From NCBI GenBank assembly GCA_050697555.1, contig JBOHAD010000054.1:1-16199 (forward strand): a DNA stretch of 16,199 bases. Direction: 5' to 3'. Position 1 is the stretch's first letter. Every line of letters begins with the position of its first letter. Origin of the DNA: DASQWP01 sp050697555 (GTDB taxonomy: Bacteria > Actinomycetota > Thermoleophilia > Gaiellales > Gaiellaceae). Positions 8,017 through 15,013 of this stretch are shown piece by piece. The notes beneath the pieces are model-generated. The model made no database searches, had not been told where the DNA came from, and saw only the letters and a list, made by a program, of their open reading frames with translations. The translations under genes were made by a program, and so were the position numbers.

Positions 8017-8051
8017 AGCTGAGAGGGGGAACCAAGTTCCCCCTCTCAGCT
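8017..8051. repeat. Perfect 35-nt inverted repeat (16-bp stem, CAA loop)
   Basis: The left arm AGCTGAGAGGGGGAAC (8017-8032) and the right arm GTTCCCCCTCTCAGCT (8036-8051) are exact reverse complements separated by CAA. It lies 55 bp upstream of the DUF4389 ATG. There is no T tract on either side. It could be a strong RNA hairpin, a protein-binding palindrome or a dispersed palindromic repeat. Confidence 0.8.
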
Positions 8052-8456
8052 GACCGGCTGGTCGACCAATGCCGGCTGCGGGGCGGGGTCGGGGGTTGCC
8101 TCCGGCTGCACGTGCGACGGTTCGACGCGGAGGATGCGTGCGGCCGCAGGTCTCTTTCCGGCGTTGGTCGTCGCCGCCCTGTAAGCGTGCGCGCGTGTTC
8201 CATGGTCCACTCGGGATCAGCGCGCGAGCCAGCGGCTCGTCCACGAACTTCGGCCGCGTCACAGACGCAGGAGCCCTCGCGCGTCGTCAATCTCGACGGT
8301 GGGCTCCGCGCGCTCGGTCGCCGGGGCGACCGCCTCCCCCGGCCCGAGCTTCGTGCCTGCGGGCTGCGCGGATCGATCGTCTCCGAACGGCCACGGTCAG
8401 CGCACACGGGCGCGCGGGGCGACGGCCGCGGCGGCCACACCTCGCCGGCGTGAGGT
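8052..8456. other. 405-bp stretch without a recognisable gene
   Basis: Open frames exist on both strands because of the high GC content, but none shows a recognisable domain or a ribosome site. On the minus strand two Pro/Ala/Glu-rich tails can be read. One ends PALVDQPVS at the hairpin. The other ends TVEIDDARGLLRL at about 8269. They could be the ends of lost genes. I cannot assign them. Confidence 0.5.
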
Positions 8457-9026
8457 TCAGGCGGCGCGCTCGTAGATCAGCACAACGACGCCGTCGCCGA
8501 CGACCTTCGATTTCTTGAGCCGCAGGATGCGCCGCTCGGACTTCTCCTCGAAGACCTTCTTCCCCGGCCCGAGAATCACCGGAAAGACCATCAGGTTGAT
8601 CTGGTCGACGAGGTCGCTTTCGATCAGCTCCTGGACGAGCTGGTGGCTTCCCGGCACCTGCAGCTCGCCGTCGAACTCCTCCTTGAGCTTGCGAACTTGG
8701 GCGGTCGCGTCGCCGCTGTCGAGGACCGTCGTGTTGTTCCACTCCGGATCCTTGAGCGTCGTCGAGACCACGAACTTCGGCATCGAGTTGAACTTGTCGG
8801 CGAACTCGCCCTCACGCTGCGGCCAGGCGCTGGCGAAGCTCTCATAGGTGCGCCGGCCGATCAGGAGGGCGTCGGCTTGCCTCGTCTCCTCCAGCTTGAA
8901 CTGGTTCCCGTCGTCACCGCGATCGAACTCGAAGCTCCACCCCGGGTACCTGAAGGGTTCGCCTCCCGGCGCCTCCATCACGCCGTCGAGCGATGCGAAC
9001 TCGGTCACAACGATCCGTGCTGCCAT
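8457..9026 (-). CDS. Dihydrofolate reductase family protein (RibD C-terminal-like), second copy
   Basis: The 189-residue product starts at the ATG at 9026, behind a strong GGAAGGAG site. The longer frame to 9068 adds 14 residues with no family resemblance. The N-terminus RIVVTEFASLDGVMEAPGGE is the first strand and substrate loop. ADALLIGRRTYESFASAWPQ is the cofactor-side helix and conserved Trp region. ELQVPGSHQLVQELIESDLV and MVFPVILGPGKKVF are the closing nucleotide-binding strands. This is an intact cytoplasmic reductase fold, likely NADPH-dependent, with unknown substrate. It is the last gene of the probable ArsR operon, 130 bp after the other DHFR-family gene, so it might also have its own promoter. 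Confidence 0.88.
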   Translation of the reverse strand: MAARIVVTEFASLDGVMEAPGGEPFRYPGWSFEFDRGDDGNQFKLEETRQADALLIGRRTYESFASAWPQREGEFADKFNSMPKFVVSTTLKDPEWNNTTVLDSGDATAQVRKLKEEFDGELQVPGSHQLVQELIESDLVDQINLMVFPVILGPGKKVFEEKSERRILRLKKSKVVGDGVVVLIYERAA

Positions 9027-9156
9027 CTGTCTGTCTCCTTCCGATGGTCGGTCCGTGTGGTCGCGCAAGCCCTACAACCGGGCTGTCTATCCGTCCTCGG
9101 CGCCGGAGCTGGGGCCATTGTTCACGGCGCAGCTTGGTGCCGCCCCGACCCGGCAG

Positions 9157-9705
9157 TCAGTACTTGGCAGGGGAGTAACTGAGAGTGAGCACGCCGGTCT
9201 TGAAGGTTTGTGCGCTCAGTAGCTCGAGGCGGATGGTGGGCTCGTCCGGCGGAAAGAGCCGAGCCAGGCCGTCGCCGACCACGATTGGGTGGACGAGCAG
9301 GTTGATCTCGTCAAGGAGGCCCTCGCGCAGCAGCCAGCGGACGGTGGTGGCGCTGCCTGACATGTTGATGTCGCCACCTTCCTCGGCCTTGATTTCGGTC
9401 AGCTTCTGGGCGGCGTCGCCGCTGATGATCTCCGAGTTCTGCCATTCCGCTGTCTGCAGGCTGTTGGAGACGACGTACTTCTTGATCGAGTTCATGACGT
9501 CACCGAACGGCTGGTCGGCATGCTCGGGCCAGTAGGCGGCCCACTCGTCGTAGAGGACGCGGCCCATCAGCAAGGCATCCGCGCCGGCGAAGCCGGCGCC
9601 GACCGCGGCCCCCATCTCGTCATCGAAGTACGGGAAGTGCCACTTGTCGGGCGACTCGACGGCGCCATCGAGGGAGATAAAGAAGTACGACTTGATCTTG
9701 CGCAC
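9157..9705 (-). CDS. Dihydrofolate reductase family protein, third copy
   Basis: An intact 182-residue protein starting at a GTG at 9705 with GGAGG seven bases upstream. The N-terminus KIKSYFFISLDGAVESPDKW carries the 'SLDG' substrate loop. GADALLMGRVLYDEWAAYWP corresponds to the cofactor helix with Gly-Arg. NMSGSATTVRWLLREGLLDE and LLVHPIVVGDGLARLF are the conserved C-terminal strands. It differs widely from the copy at 8457-9026, so the two are old paralogs of separate subfamilies, not a recent duplication. It starts 32 bp after the SRPBCC gene, which supports co-transcription under the ArsR regulator. The substrate is unknown. Confidence 0.88.
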   Translation of the reverse strand: MRKIKSYFFISLDGAVESPDKWHFPYFDDEMGAAVGAGFAGADALLMGRVLYDEWAAYWPEHADQPFGDVMNSIKKYVVSNSLQTAEWQNSEIISGDAAQKLTEIKAEEGGDINMSGSATTVRWLLREGLLDEINLLVHPIVVGDGLARLFPPDEPTIRLELLSAQTFKTGVLTLSYSPAKY

Positions 9706-9737
9706 TGGAGAGCCTCCTGGACTGCGGTGTCGGTCGC

Positions 9738-10238
9738 TTACGAAGGGCTGGTGCCGGCCGCGAGTAGGGCGTCCATCTGGCCGACCGACTGCTGCAGGCC
9801 CTCGAGCGCGCCCATCTCGATCAGCCTGTCCATCTCCTCGCGGGACTCGTAGGTCGACCGGATCTCCATCCGCGTGCCGTTATCACGTTCGCTGAGCCGC
9901 ACTTCGACGTTCATCACCGGCATCTCCTCGTTGGGCGTTCCGTCGTCGTTCGCGAAGCCGTCGGTGAACTGCAGCGACGTCGGCGGATCGACGGATGTGA
10001 CGCGCCACCAGCCGCGGGGCTGATCGCCCTCCGGGCCGGTCATGAAGTAGGTGACCGCGCCGCCTGGGGACAGGTCGTGCTTCTCGAAGGTCGTGGGGTA
10101 GGTCGGCGGACCCCACCAGCGCTCCAGCTTGCGCGGATCGGCCCACAGCTGCCACACCTCGTCGATCGGAGCATCGAAGTCGGCCACCAGGGTAGTCGTC
10201 AGGTTGTCGTAGTCCTTGTCGACGCTCGTCACGCTCAT
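9738..10238 (-). CDS. SRPBCC (AHSA1/Aha1-like) family protein
   Basis: The 166-residue product starts at the ATG at 10238, which overlaps the TGA of the ArsR gene (ATGA). A longer in-frame start at 10325 lies inside the ArsR gene and is unlikely. The order of motifs is that of the START-like AHSA1 fold: VADFDAPIDEVWQLWADPRK, LERWWGPPTYPTTFEKHDL, GGAVTYFMTGPEG, GWWRVTSVDPPTSLQFTDGF, then EVRLSERDNGTRMEIRSTY and a long C-terminal helix ending with EGLQQSVGQMDALL. Such proteins form a hydrophobic pocket for a small ligand. In ArsR-AHSA1 pairs the ligand and the physiological role are generally unknown. Coupled translation implies equal dosage with the regulator. Confidence 0.92.
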   Translation of the reverse strand: MSVTSVDKDYDNLTTTLVADFDAPIDEVWQLWADPRKLERWWGPPTYPTTFEKHDLSPGGAVTYFMTGPEGDQPRGWWRVTSVDPPTSLQFTDGFANDDGTPNEEMPVMNVEVRLSERDNGTRMEIRSTYESREEMDRLIEMGALEGLQQSVGQMDALLAAGTSPS

Positions 10239-10579
10239 CCTGTGGTGTCCTCCTCTGACTTTGTCTTTCGCCGTTTCGGACGCCGCGCGAGCAGATCCGA
10301 CATCCGCTCGGCGCGGCCGCGCCACGTCTGTTCGAGCTCGTCGAGAACCTGTCGCACCCGGTCCACGGCGGCGAGGTCGGCATGCACCAGCTGTTCTCGC
10401 CCGCGCCGCTCCTTAGTGACCAGGCCCGCCCGTTCCAGCACCGCGACGTGCTTCTGCACCGCCGCAAAGCTCATCGGGTAGGCGTCAGCCAGACGCGAGA
10501 CCGACGGGTCTCCCTCCGCGCAGCGGCGAAGGATGTGGCGCCGGGTGGCGTCCGAGAGCGCGCGGAACAGGTCGTCCAC
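10235..10579 (-). CDS. ArsR-family transcriptional repressor (start altered by a nonsense codon)
   Basis: A 114-residue winged-helix protein with LFRALSDATRRHILRRCAEG (helices 1-2), VSRLADAYPMSFAAVQKHVA (recognition helix), VLERAGLVTKERRGREQLVH (wing) and a C-terminal helix with the pattern WRGRAERMSDLL. It lacks Cys-rich metal sites, as usual for the ArsR proteins paired with AHSA1 genes. The frame continues upstream to an ATG at 10609 that would give MVVD-stop-LTDEAVDDLF. The family normally has Gln where the TAG (10595-10597) now lies, so a CAG-to-TAG change probably removed the original start. I therefore use the GTG at 10579. It has no clear ribosome site, so expression may be reduced. 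It autoregulates, judging by the palindrome at 10601-10618. Confidence 0.85.
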   Translation of the reverse strand: MDDLFRALSDATRRHILRRCAEGDPSVSRLADAYPMSFAAVQKHVAVLERAGLVTKERRGREQLVHADLAAVDRVRQVLDELEQTWRGRAERMSDLLARRPKRRKTKSEEDTTG

Positions 10580-10600
10580 CGCCTCGTCGGTGAGCTAATC

Positions 10601-10618
10601 TACAACCATTCGGTTGTA
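10601..10618. promoter_or_regulatory. Operator of the ArsR repressor
   Basis: TACAACC-ATTC-GGTTGTA is a perfect inverted repeat with 7-bp arms and a 4-bp centre. It spans the ancestral ATG at 10609, so that on the minus strand one arm spells ATG-GTT-GTA (Met-Val-Val). Repeats of this kind are typical operators of ArsR-AHSA1 operons, and binding here would block transcription of the whole operon. Confidence 0.72.
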
Positions 10619-11029
10619 CATTAGAGCAAGCTATTACTTTACGTAAAGGATGTGCCGCCCGGAGCATCCACGAACATAGGAACGGCGGAAAAGCTGGCCC
10701 TCGCAACGCTGAGAAGCGACGGAAAGCTGCTGAAACCGGTGACGTCACGGTCGAGGACTCGCCCGACCTGCGTCGGACGTCCGCGGTGTTGACAGCCTAG
10801 AGAACGATTCTTAGTAGGCCGCCCACCCATCGAAGAGTATTACCTCGCCCCGAACACAAAGGACGCGCGCGAGCAGCGGCCAGAATCACGGAGGGGGGGC
10901 GCGCCCGCTGTCCACCTGCACTCGTCGAGCGGGCCGTCCTCCGGCTGTGCTCGCTTCCGCTGCGCGCGCTTCAGTCGTGGGCACGGCGCCCCGCTGGTTC
11001 CCTTCAGGGGACGTGGGTGGTATCAAAGA
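10619..11029. other. Intergenic region between divergent ArsR operon and LuxR gene
   Basis: No gene is supported. It holds two perfect palindromes, CTTTACGTAAAG (10637-10648) and GTGACGTCAC (10739-10748). It also holds a consensus -35 hexamer TTGACA at 10789-10794 facing the LuxR gene. The hexamers 16-17 bp further on (TTAGTA/TAGTAG) are poor -10 matches, so the promoter is only a candidate. The LuxR ATG at 11030 lies about 210 bp downstream of it. Confidence 0.4.
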
Positions 11030-12445
11030 ATGGTGGCTGCGGTCGGCGACGGGGTGCTCGGCAGGGATGAAGAGCTGTTGGCCCTGCACGGCTTCCTCGC
11101 CGACGTTGCCTCGCTGCCCGCCGCCTTCCTCATCGAAGGCGAGGCTGGGATCGGCAAGACGACCCTCTGGCTGGAGGGCGTCCGGGAAGGGCGGGAGCGG
11201 TTGTACCGCGTGCTCGCGTCGCGGCCGGCCGGCTCGGAGACCGAGCTCTCGTACGCGGCTCTTCGCGACCTCCTGGAGGACGCCTTTGCCGAGGTGGCCG
11301 GCGAGCTTCCTGCCCCCCAGCGGCGCGCGCTCGCCGTCGCCCTTTTGCTCGAGGAGCCGACAGGGGCGCCGTCCGGTCAGGGCGCGGTCGCCGCCGGATT
11401 TCTCGGCGTCCTGCGGCTGCTGGCCCGCGCCGGCCCGGTGCTCGTCGCGGCGGACGATCTCCAGTGGCTCGACGCGCCGTCGCTCGGCGTCCTCCGGTTC
11501 GCAGCCCGCCGCCTGGACGACGCTCCCGTCGCCTTCCTCCTCGCTCTGCGGCTCGCAGACGAGGAGCGTGCTGCGGTCCGGCTAGAACAAGCCTTCCCGG
11601 AGGAGCGCCTGCGCCTCCTTCGCGTCGGGCCGCTGAGCCTCGGCGCCTGTCACGGCATTCTCCACCGTCGGCTGGGCAGGCCGTTCCCGCGCCCCCTCCT
11701 CCGCCGGCTGCACGCGACGGCCGGCGGGAACCCCTTCTTCGCCCTCGAGCTGGCGCGAGCGCTCGAGCGTGGTGGGATCGAGCCGGAGCTCGGTGCGCCG
11801 CTCCTGGTCCCCGGACGACTGCGCGAACTACTGCGCGAGCGGCTGCAGGCACTTCCTCGGGCAGTGACGGAGACCCTGCTCGCAGCCTCGGCTCTCTCGA
11901 GCCCGACGCTGCCGGTGCTGGAACGAGCGTCCGGAGCGCGGGGGGAGGCGTCGGCGAACCTCGAGGCGGCGGCCGGGGCCGGCGTCGTCCTGCTCGAGGG
12001 TGATCGCGTTCGCTTCAGCCATCCCCTGCTCGCGTCTGCCGTGTACTCGGCGGCGGCCCCCGGCGAGCGCCGGGCTCTCCATCGCCGCCTCGCCGCGGTC
12101 GTCCTCGATCCTGAGGAGCGAGCGCGGCATCTCGCCCTCGCCGCGGAGGAGCCAAACGCCGAGGTTGCCGCCGCTCTCCACGAGGGCGGCGTGGCGAGCC
12201 CGGGCGCGCGGCGCGCCCGGCGCAGCGGCCGAGCTCGCCGAGCAGGCTCACCGGCTGACCCCGCCGGAGGACGCGGACGGCGTGCTCGCTCGGATGCTCG
12301 AGGCGGCCGGCCTTTACGTCGAGGCGGGCGACACTGCCCACGGACGAGCTCTGGTCGAGACGGCCGCCGCGTCCGCTTCGCCCGGCCCGCAGCGTGCGGA
12401 AGCATTGACTCGCCTCGCCCGGGTGCACCTCTTCGAGGCCGATAA
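11030..12445 (+). CDS. LAL-family LuxR regulator, N-terminal ATPase part (gene continues to 13870 through frameshifts)
   Basis: This is the first part of one large regulator of about 946 residues. Residues 1-385 are in the correct frame. GRDEELLALHGFL is the usual entry. GEAGIGKTTLW is Walker A (residues 37-47), and VLVAADDLQWLD is Walker B (137-148). GGNPFFALELARALERGG is the sensor region after the ATPase core. After about 12184 one extra G (AG-GGG-C where GAG-GCG is expected) shifts the frame. The native sequence then continues in another frame as AAWRARARGAPGAAAELAEQ through a TPR-like array to about 12705. The residues encoded here beyond 12186 are therefore not native. Members of this family (the MalT group) bind ATP and an inducer and activate neighbouring genes. 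The Shine-Dalgarno site is weak. Confidence 0.82.
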   Translation: MVAAVGDGVLGRDEELLALHGFLADVASLPAAFLIEGEAGIGKTTLWLEGVREGRERLYRVLASRPAGSETELSYAALRDLLEDAFAEVAGELPAPQRRALAVALLLEEPTGAPSGQGAVAAGFLGVLRLLARAGPVLVAADDLQWLDAPSLGVLRFAARRLDDAPVAFLLALRLADEERAAVRLEQAFPEERLRLLRVGPLSLGACHGILHRRLGRPFPRPLLRRLHATAGGNPFFALELARALERGGIEPELGAPLLVPGRLRELLRERLQALPRAVTETLLAASALSSPTLPVLERASGARGEASANLEAAAGAGVVLLEGDRVRFSHPLLASAVYSAAAPGERRALHRRLAAVVLDPEERARHLALAAEEPNAEVAAALHEGGVASPGARRARRSGRARRAGSPADPAGGRGRRARSDARGGRPLRRGGRHCPRTSSGRDGRRVRFARPAACGSIDSPRPGAPLRGR

Positions 12446-12709
12446 CAGGTCCGCGGCGCGTCTCTACCGGGAGGCCCTTGCCGAGGCCGACGCGAAGTCG
12501 AGCGTGCGGGCCGACGCCGAAGGCGGCCTGGCGGTCGCCCTGATGCGGATGCTCGACGACCTGCCTGCCGCCGCCCGCCACGCCCGGGCCGCCGCCGAGC
12601 TGGCGGAGAGGCTGGGTGAGCCCCGCGACGCCGCCGAGTTCCTCGGCGACGAGGCGCTGATCCTCGGCTTGCTCGGGCGGCCCGCCGCGGCGGCCGTGAT
12701 GGACGGGCC

Positions 12710-13870
12710 GTGGAGCTGGAGAAGGCGGCGGGAGACCCTTCCGCTCCGTCGTCGCGCTTCCTCGGGGGCCTGCGCGGTCCTCCCTTCCTCCGCGCCGTGC
12801 TCCTTCTCTGGACCGATCGTCTCAACGAGGCCCGGGCCCTCCTCGTGAGCGCGTACGAGCGGGCCGCCGAGATCGGCGACGAGGGGTCGCTTCCGCTGCT
12901 CCTGCGGTACCTCGGCTCCGTGGAATGGCTCGCCGGCCGCTGGGAAGAGGCAGAGCAGTTGGTCGAGGAGGGTCAGGAAGCCGCCGTCCAGACGGGGCAA
13001 GCGTCGCAGCACGCCGTCCTCCTGGCCTCCCGAGCGCTGGTCGAGGCCGGCCGGGGCCGCGTCGAGCTCGCCCGCGCGCGGGCGGCGGAGGCGCTGGCGC
13101 TCTCCGGCGACACCGGGGCCATGTTCGGGACGGTGCTCGCCCGCTCGGCGCTCGGGCTCCTCGAGCTCTCGCTCGGTAATCCCGCCGCCACGAACGACCA
13201 CCTCGGGCCGCTCGTCGAGCGCCTGGAGGCCGGCGGGCTGCGCGAGCCCGGCACCGCCCGGTTCGTCCCCGACCAGATCGAGGCTCTCATCGCGCTCGGC
13301 AAGCTCGACGGGGCCGAGGCGCTCCTCGACCGGCTCGAGCGGCGCGCGCGGCAGCTTGACCGCGTCTCGGCACTCGCCTCGTCCTGCCGCTGCCGGGGCC
13401 TTCTCGCCGCCGCCCGCGGGGAGCTCCCCGCCGCCGTGGGGGGCCAGGAGCGGGCCCTCCGCCACCACGGTCGCGTCCCGATGCCGTTCGAGCGCGCCCG
13501 CACGCTGCTCGCCTACGGTTCGACGCTCAGGCGGACGAAGCAGAAGCGGGCCGCCCGGGAGGCGCTCGAGCGCGCGCTCGTCGTCTTCGAGGAGCTCGAC
13601 GCTGCGCTCTGGGCGCAGAAGGCGCGGGCCGAGCTGGGCAGGATCGGAGGGCGGGCGCCCGCCTCTGGCGAGCTCACGCCCACCGAGGAGCGGGTGGCGG
13701 CCCTCGTCGCCGAAGGGCGCACGACGAAGGAGGTGGCGGCCGAGCTCTTCATCTCGGTGAAGACCGTCGAGGGCCACCTCTCTCGCATCTACGCCAAGCT
13801 GGGCGTCCGCTCCCGCACGGAGCTCGCGCGGCGCTTCGGTGCGAGGCCGACCTCCGTTCAGCGGTTCTAG
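12710..13870 (+). CDS. LAL-family LuxR regulator, C-terminal part with TPR-like helices and LuxR HTH
   Basis: This is the C-terminal part of the gene that begins at 11030. A missing base near 12701-12707 (GAC-GGG-CC where GAC-CGG-GCC is expected) returns the frame to that of the N-terminal part. The first half is a helical TPR-like array of Ala/Leu/Glu-rich repeats (for example ARALLVSAYERAAEIGDEGS and GRWEEAEQLVEEGQEA) that would bind the inducer or a protein partner. The last 65 residues form the LuxR/GerE DNA-binding domain: LTPTEERVAALVAEGRTTKE, then VAAELFISVKTVEGHLSRIY, then AKLGVRSRTELARRF. The HTH is complete and all its hallmark residues (TxxE, VK-TVE-HL, K-L) are present. If the two indels are consensus errors, the gene is fully functional. 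The secreted AOC-like protein 93 bp downstream is a likely target. Confidence 0.85.
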   Translation: MELEKAAGDPSAPSSRFLGGLRGPPFLRAVLLLWTDRLNEARALLVSAYERAAEIGDEGSLPLLLRYLGSVEWLAGRWEEAEQLVEEGQEAAVQTGQASQHAVLLASRALVEAGRGRVELARARAAEALALSGDTGAMFGTVLARSALGLLELSLGNPAATNDHLGPLVERLEAGGLREPGTARFVPDQIEALIALGKLDGAEALLDRLERRARQLDRVSALASSCRCRGLLAAARGELPAAVGGQERALRHHGRVPMPFERARTLLAYGSTLRRTKQKRAAREALERALVVFEELDAALWAQKARAELGRIGGRAPASGELTPTEERVAALVAEGRTTKEVAAELFISVKTVEGHLSRIYAKLGVRSRTELARRFGARPTSVQRF

Positions 13871-13884
13871 GCGGCGAGAAAAGT

Positions 13885-13903
13885 CGGGGGATCTCCCCCG
13901 TTT
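13885..13903 (+). promoter_or_regulatory. Palindrome between LuxR gene and AOC-like gene (terminator or operator)
   Basis: CGGGGG-ATCT-CCCCCG followed by TTT forms a 6-bp GC stem with a 4-nt loop, 15 bp after the LuxR stop. As RNA it would be a weak terminator for the regulator gene. As DNA it is a palindrome just ahead of a possible promoter (TTTCCG, 17 bp, TAGGCT at 13924-13929). It could therefore be the binding site of the LuxR regulator. Confidence 0.45.
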
Positions 13904-13963
13904 CCGCGCGGCCGCTGCCGTCCTAGGCTCGGTGCCGTCGAGAAACCACGGAGGAGGTCACAG

Positions 13964-14443
13964 ATGAAGCGCTGGCTGATGTGGGTGAGCCTCGTGCTCG
14001 TCCTCGGGCTGCTCGCCGGCGGGACGGCGTACGCGACCGGCGGATCCGACACGCGCGGAAAGCGCGCAACGACCCGCTTCCTGGACGTGGCCGTGCCGGA
14101 GAAGTCCGCCTTCGTCGACGTCGGCGAGGCCGGCTCGAGCCCGGGCGACATGTTCGTCTTCGAGAACGAGCTCCGCAATCGGGCCGACACCAGAACGCTC
14201 GGCCGCTTCGCCGGCGTCTGCACGAACCTCGTCTCGCCGGGGCTCGTGTCGTGCCGCGGGACGCTCGAGCTCGCAGGGGGCACCGTCGAGGTGGCGGCCC
14301 TCGTCGACTTCGCCGCGGGCGGGCCGATCGTTGCCGCCGTGACGGGAGGGACGGAGCGCTACAAGACCGCGCACGGCCAGATGCGGCTGAGCGAAGAGGT
14401 CGCTTCCGGCGTCAGGAAGGGAACGCTGCAACTGCGGCTGTAG
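13964..14443 (+). CDS. Secreted allene oxide cyclase barrel-like (dirigent-like) protein
   Basis: A 159-residue protein starting at the ATG at 13964, behind GGAGGAGGT. Residues 1-24 form a signal peptide: MKRW, a hydrophobic core VSLVLVLGLLAGG and a TAYA cleavage site, so the product is exported. The mature part has the beta-barrel pattern of the AOC-like superfamily: FVDVGEAGSSPGDMFVFENE, LGRFAGVCTNLV, SCRGTLELAGGTVEVAALVD, then GGPIVAAVTGGTERYKTAHG. The last Gly-rich stretch is the family signature. Two Cys (86 and 97) could form a disulfide. Plant relatives cyclize lipid epoxides or steer radical coupling. The bacterial members have no established role, so no activity is claimed. Spacing and orientation suggest control by the LuxR regulator upstream. 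Confidence 0.85.
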   Translation: MKRWLMWVSLVLVLGLLAGGTAYATGGSDTRGKRATTRFLDVAVPEKSAFVDVGEAGSSPGDMFVFENELRNRADTRTLGRFAGVCTNLVSPGLVSCRGTLELAGGTVEVAALVDFAAGGPIVAAVTGGTERYKTAHGQMRLSEEVASGVRKGTLQLRL

Positions 14444-14522
14444 GCGAGTGAGCGTGGCCGGGAGGAGAGGCACGCGGCCCTCCTCCCGCAGCCGCGCCTC
14501 CGAGCTGCCGAGCGGAGGTCAC

Positions 14523-14771
14523 ATGCGCTATCTGGTCGAGCTCTACCTCTCGCGAGTGGGCGCAGGTGAGGTTCCCGAGCTCGAGGCCCGCGCCCGCGCG
14601 GCCACCCGCGAGATGGCGCGTGAGGGGAAGCCCATTAGCTACGTCCGCTCGATCTTCGTGCCCGAGGACGAGATTTGCTTCCATCTCTTCGAGGCCCCCT
14701 CGGCCGAGGCGGTCTTCGAGGCGACCAGGCGGGCGAGGCTCGCCGTCGACCGGATCGTCGAGGCGATGTGA
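14523..14771 (+). CDS. DUF4242 family small protein (ferredoxin-like fold)
   Basis: An 82-residue protein starting at the ATG at 14523, nine bases after GGAGGT. The frame is open further upstream, but that part shows no family pattern. MRYLVELYLSRVGAGEVPEL, then ISYVRSIFVPEDEICFHLFE and PSAEAVFEATRRARLAVDRI match the beta-alpha-beta order of DUF4242 proteins, in which a 'VPEDE-CF-F-A-S' stretch is the hallmark. One member, the Streptomyces SCO4226 type, binds nickel. The metal-binding residues cannot be verified here. It lies 79 bp downstream of the AOC-like gene on the same strand and probably shares its transcript. DUF4242 genes are often found beside LuxR-type regulators, which supports reading the three genes as a module. 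Confidence 0.88.
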   Translation: MRYLVELYLSRVGAGEVPELEARARAATREMAREGKPISYVRSIFVPEDEICFHLFEAPSAEAVFEATRRARLAVDRIVEAM

Positions 14772-15013
14772 CATGGACAGACGGCCGGCTTCGGGGTGCA
14801 GTTCTGTCTTCACGAGGAGCCCTTCAGGGTGGTGACGGCTGGTGGACGTTCTTCGAGGTCCCGGAGGGGGCGGGTCAGCTCAGGACGCCAGAAATACCTG
14901 CAAACAGCAGGAATAGCCGCGCCTGACTCCAGGCGGAACCCTTTCACTACATGTGAAAGTGCTCAGCGTCGCCAAAGGCTCGATAAGAAGTAGCCTCTCA
15001 GCAGGACTTTTCA
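14772..15013. other. Intergenic stretch with small hairpins
   Basis: No gene is supported. A short hairpin CCTGC-AAACA-GCAGG lies near 14897. A stronger one, CTTTCAC-TACAT-GTGAAAG (7-bp stem), lies at 14941-14959. Neither has a T tract. The stretch lies next to the tRNA remnant and is a plausible edge of an integrated element. Confidence 0.45.

Noticed and set aside
11650..12825. 391-codon minus-strand open frame opposite the LuxR gene
   Set aside because: It is Arg/Pro-rich antisense of a GC-rich gene with no recognisable domain.
12464..13777. 437-codon minus-strand open frame opposite the LuxR C-terminal part
   Set aside because: It is antisense to a well-supported LuxR HTH and TPR-like region; composition is typical of shadow frames.
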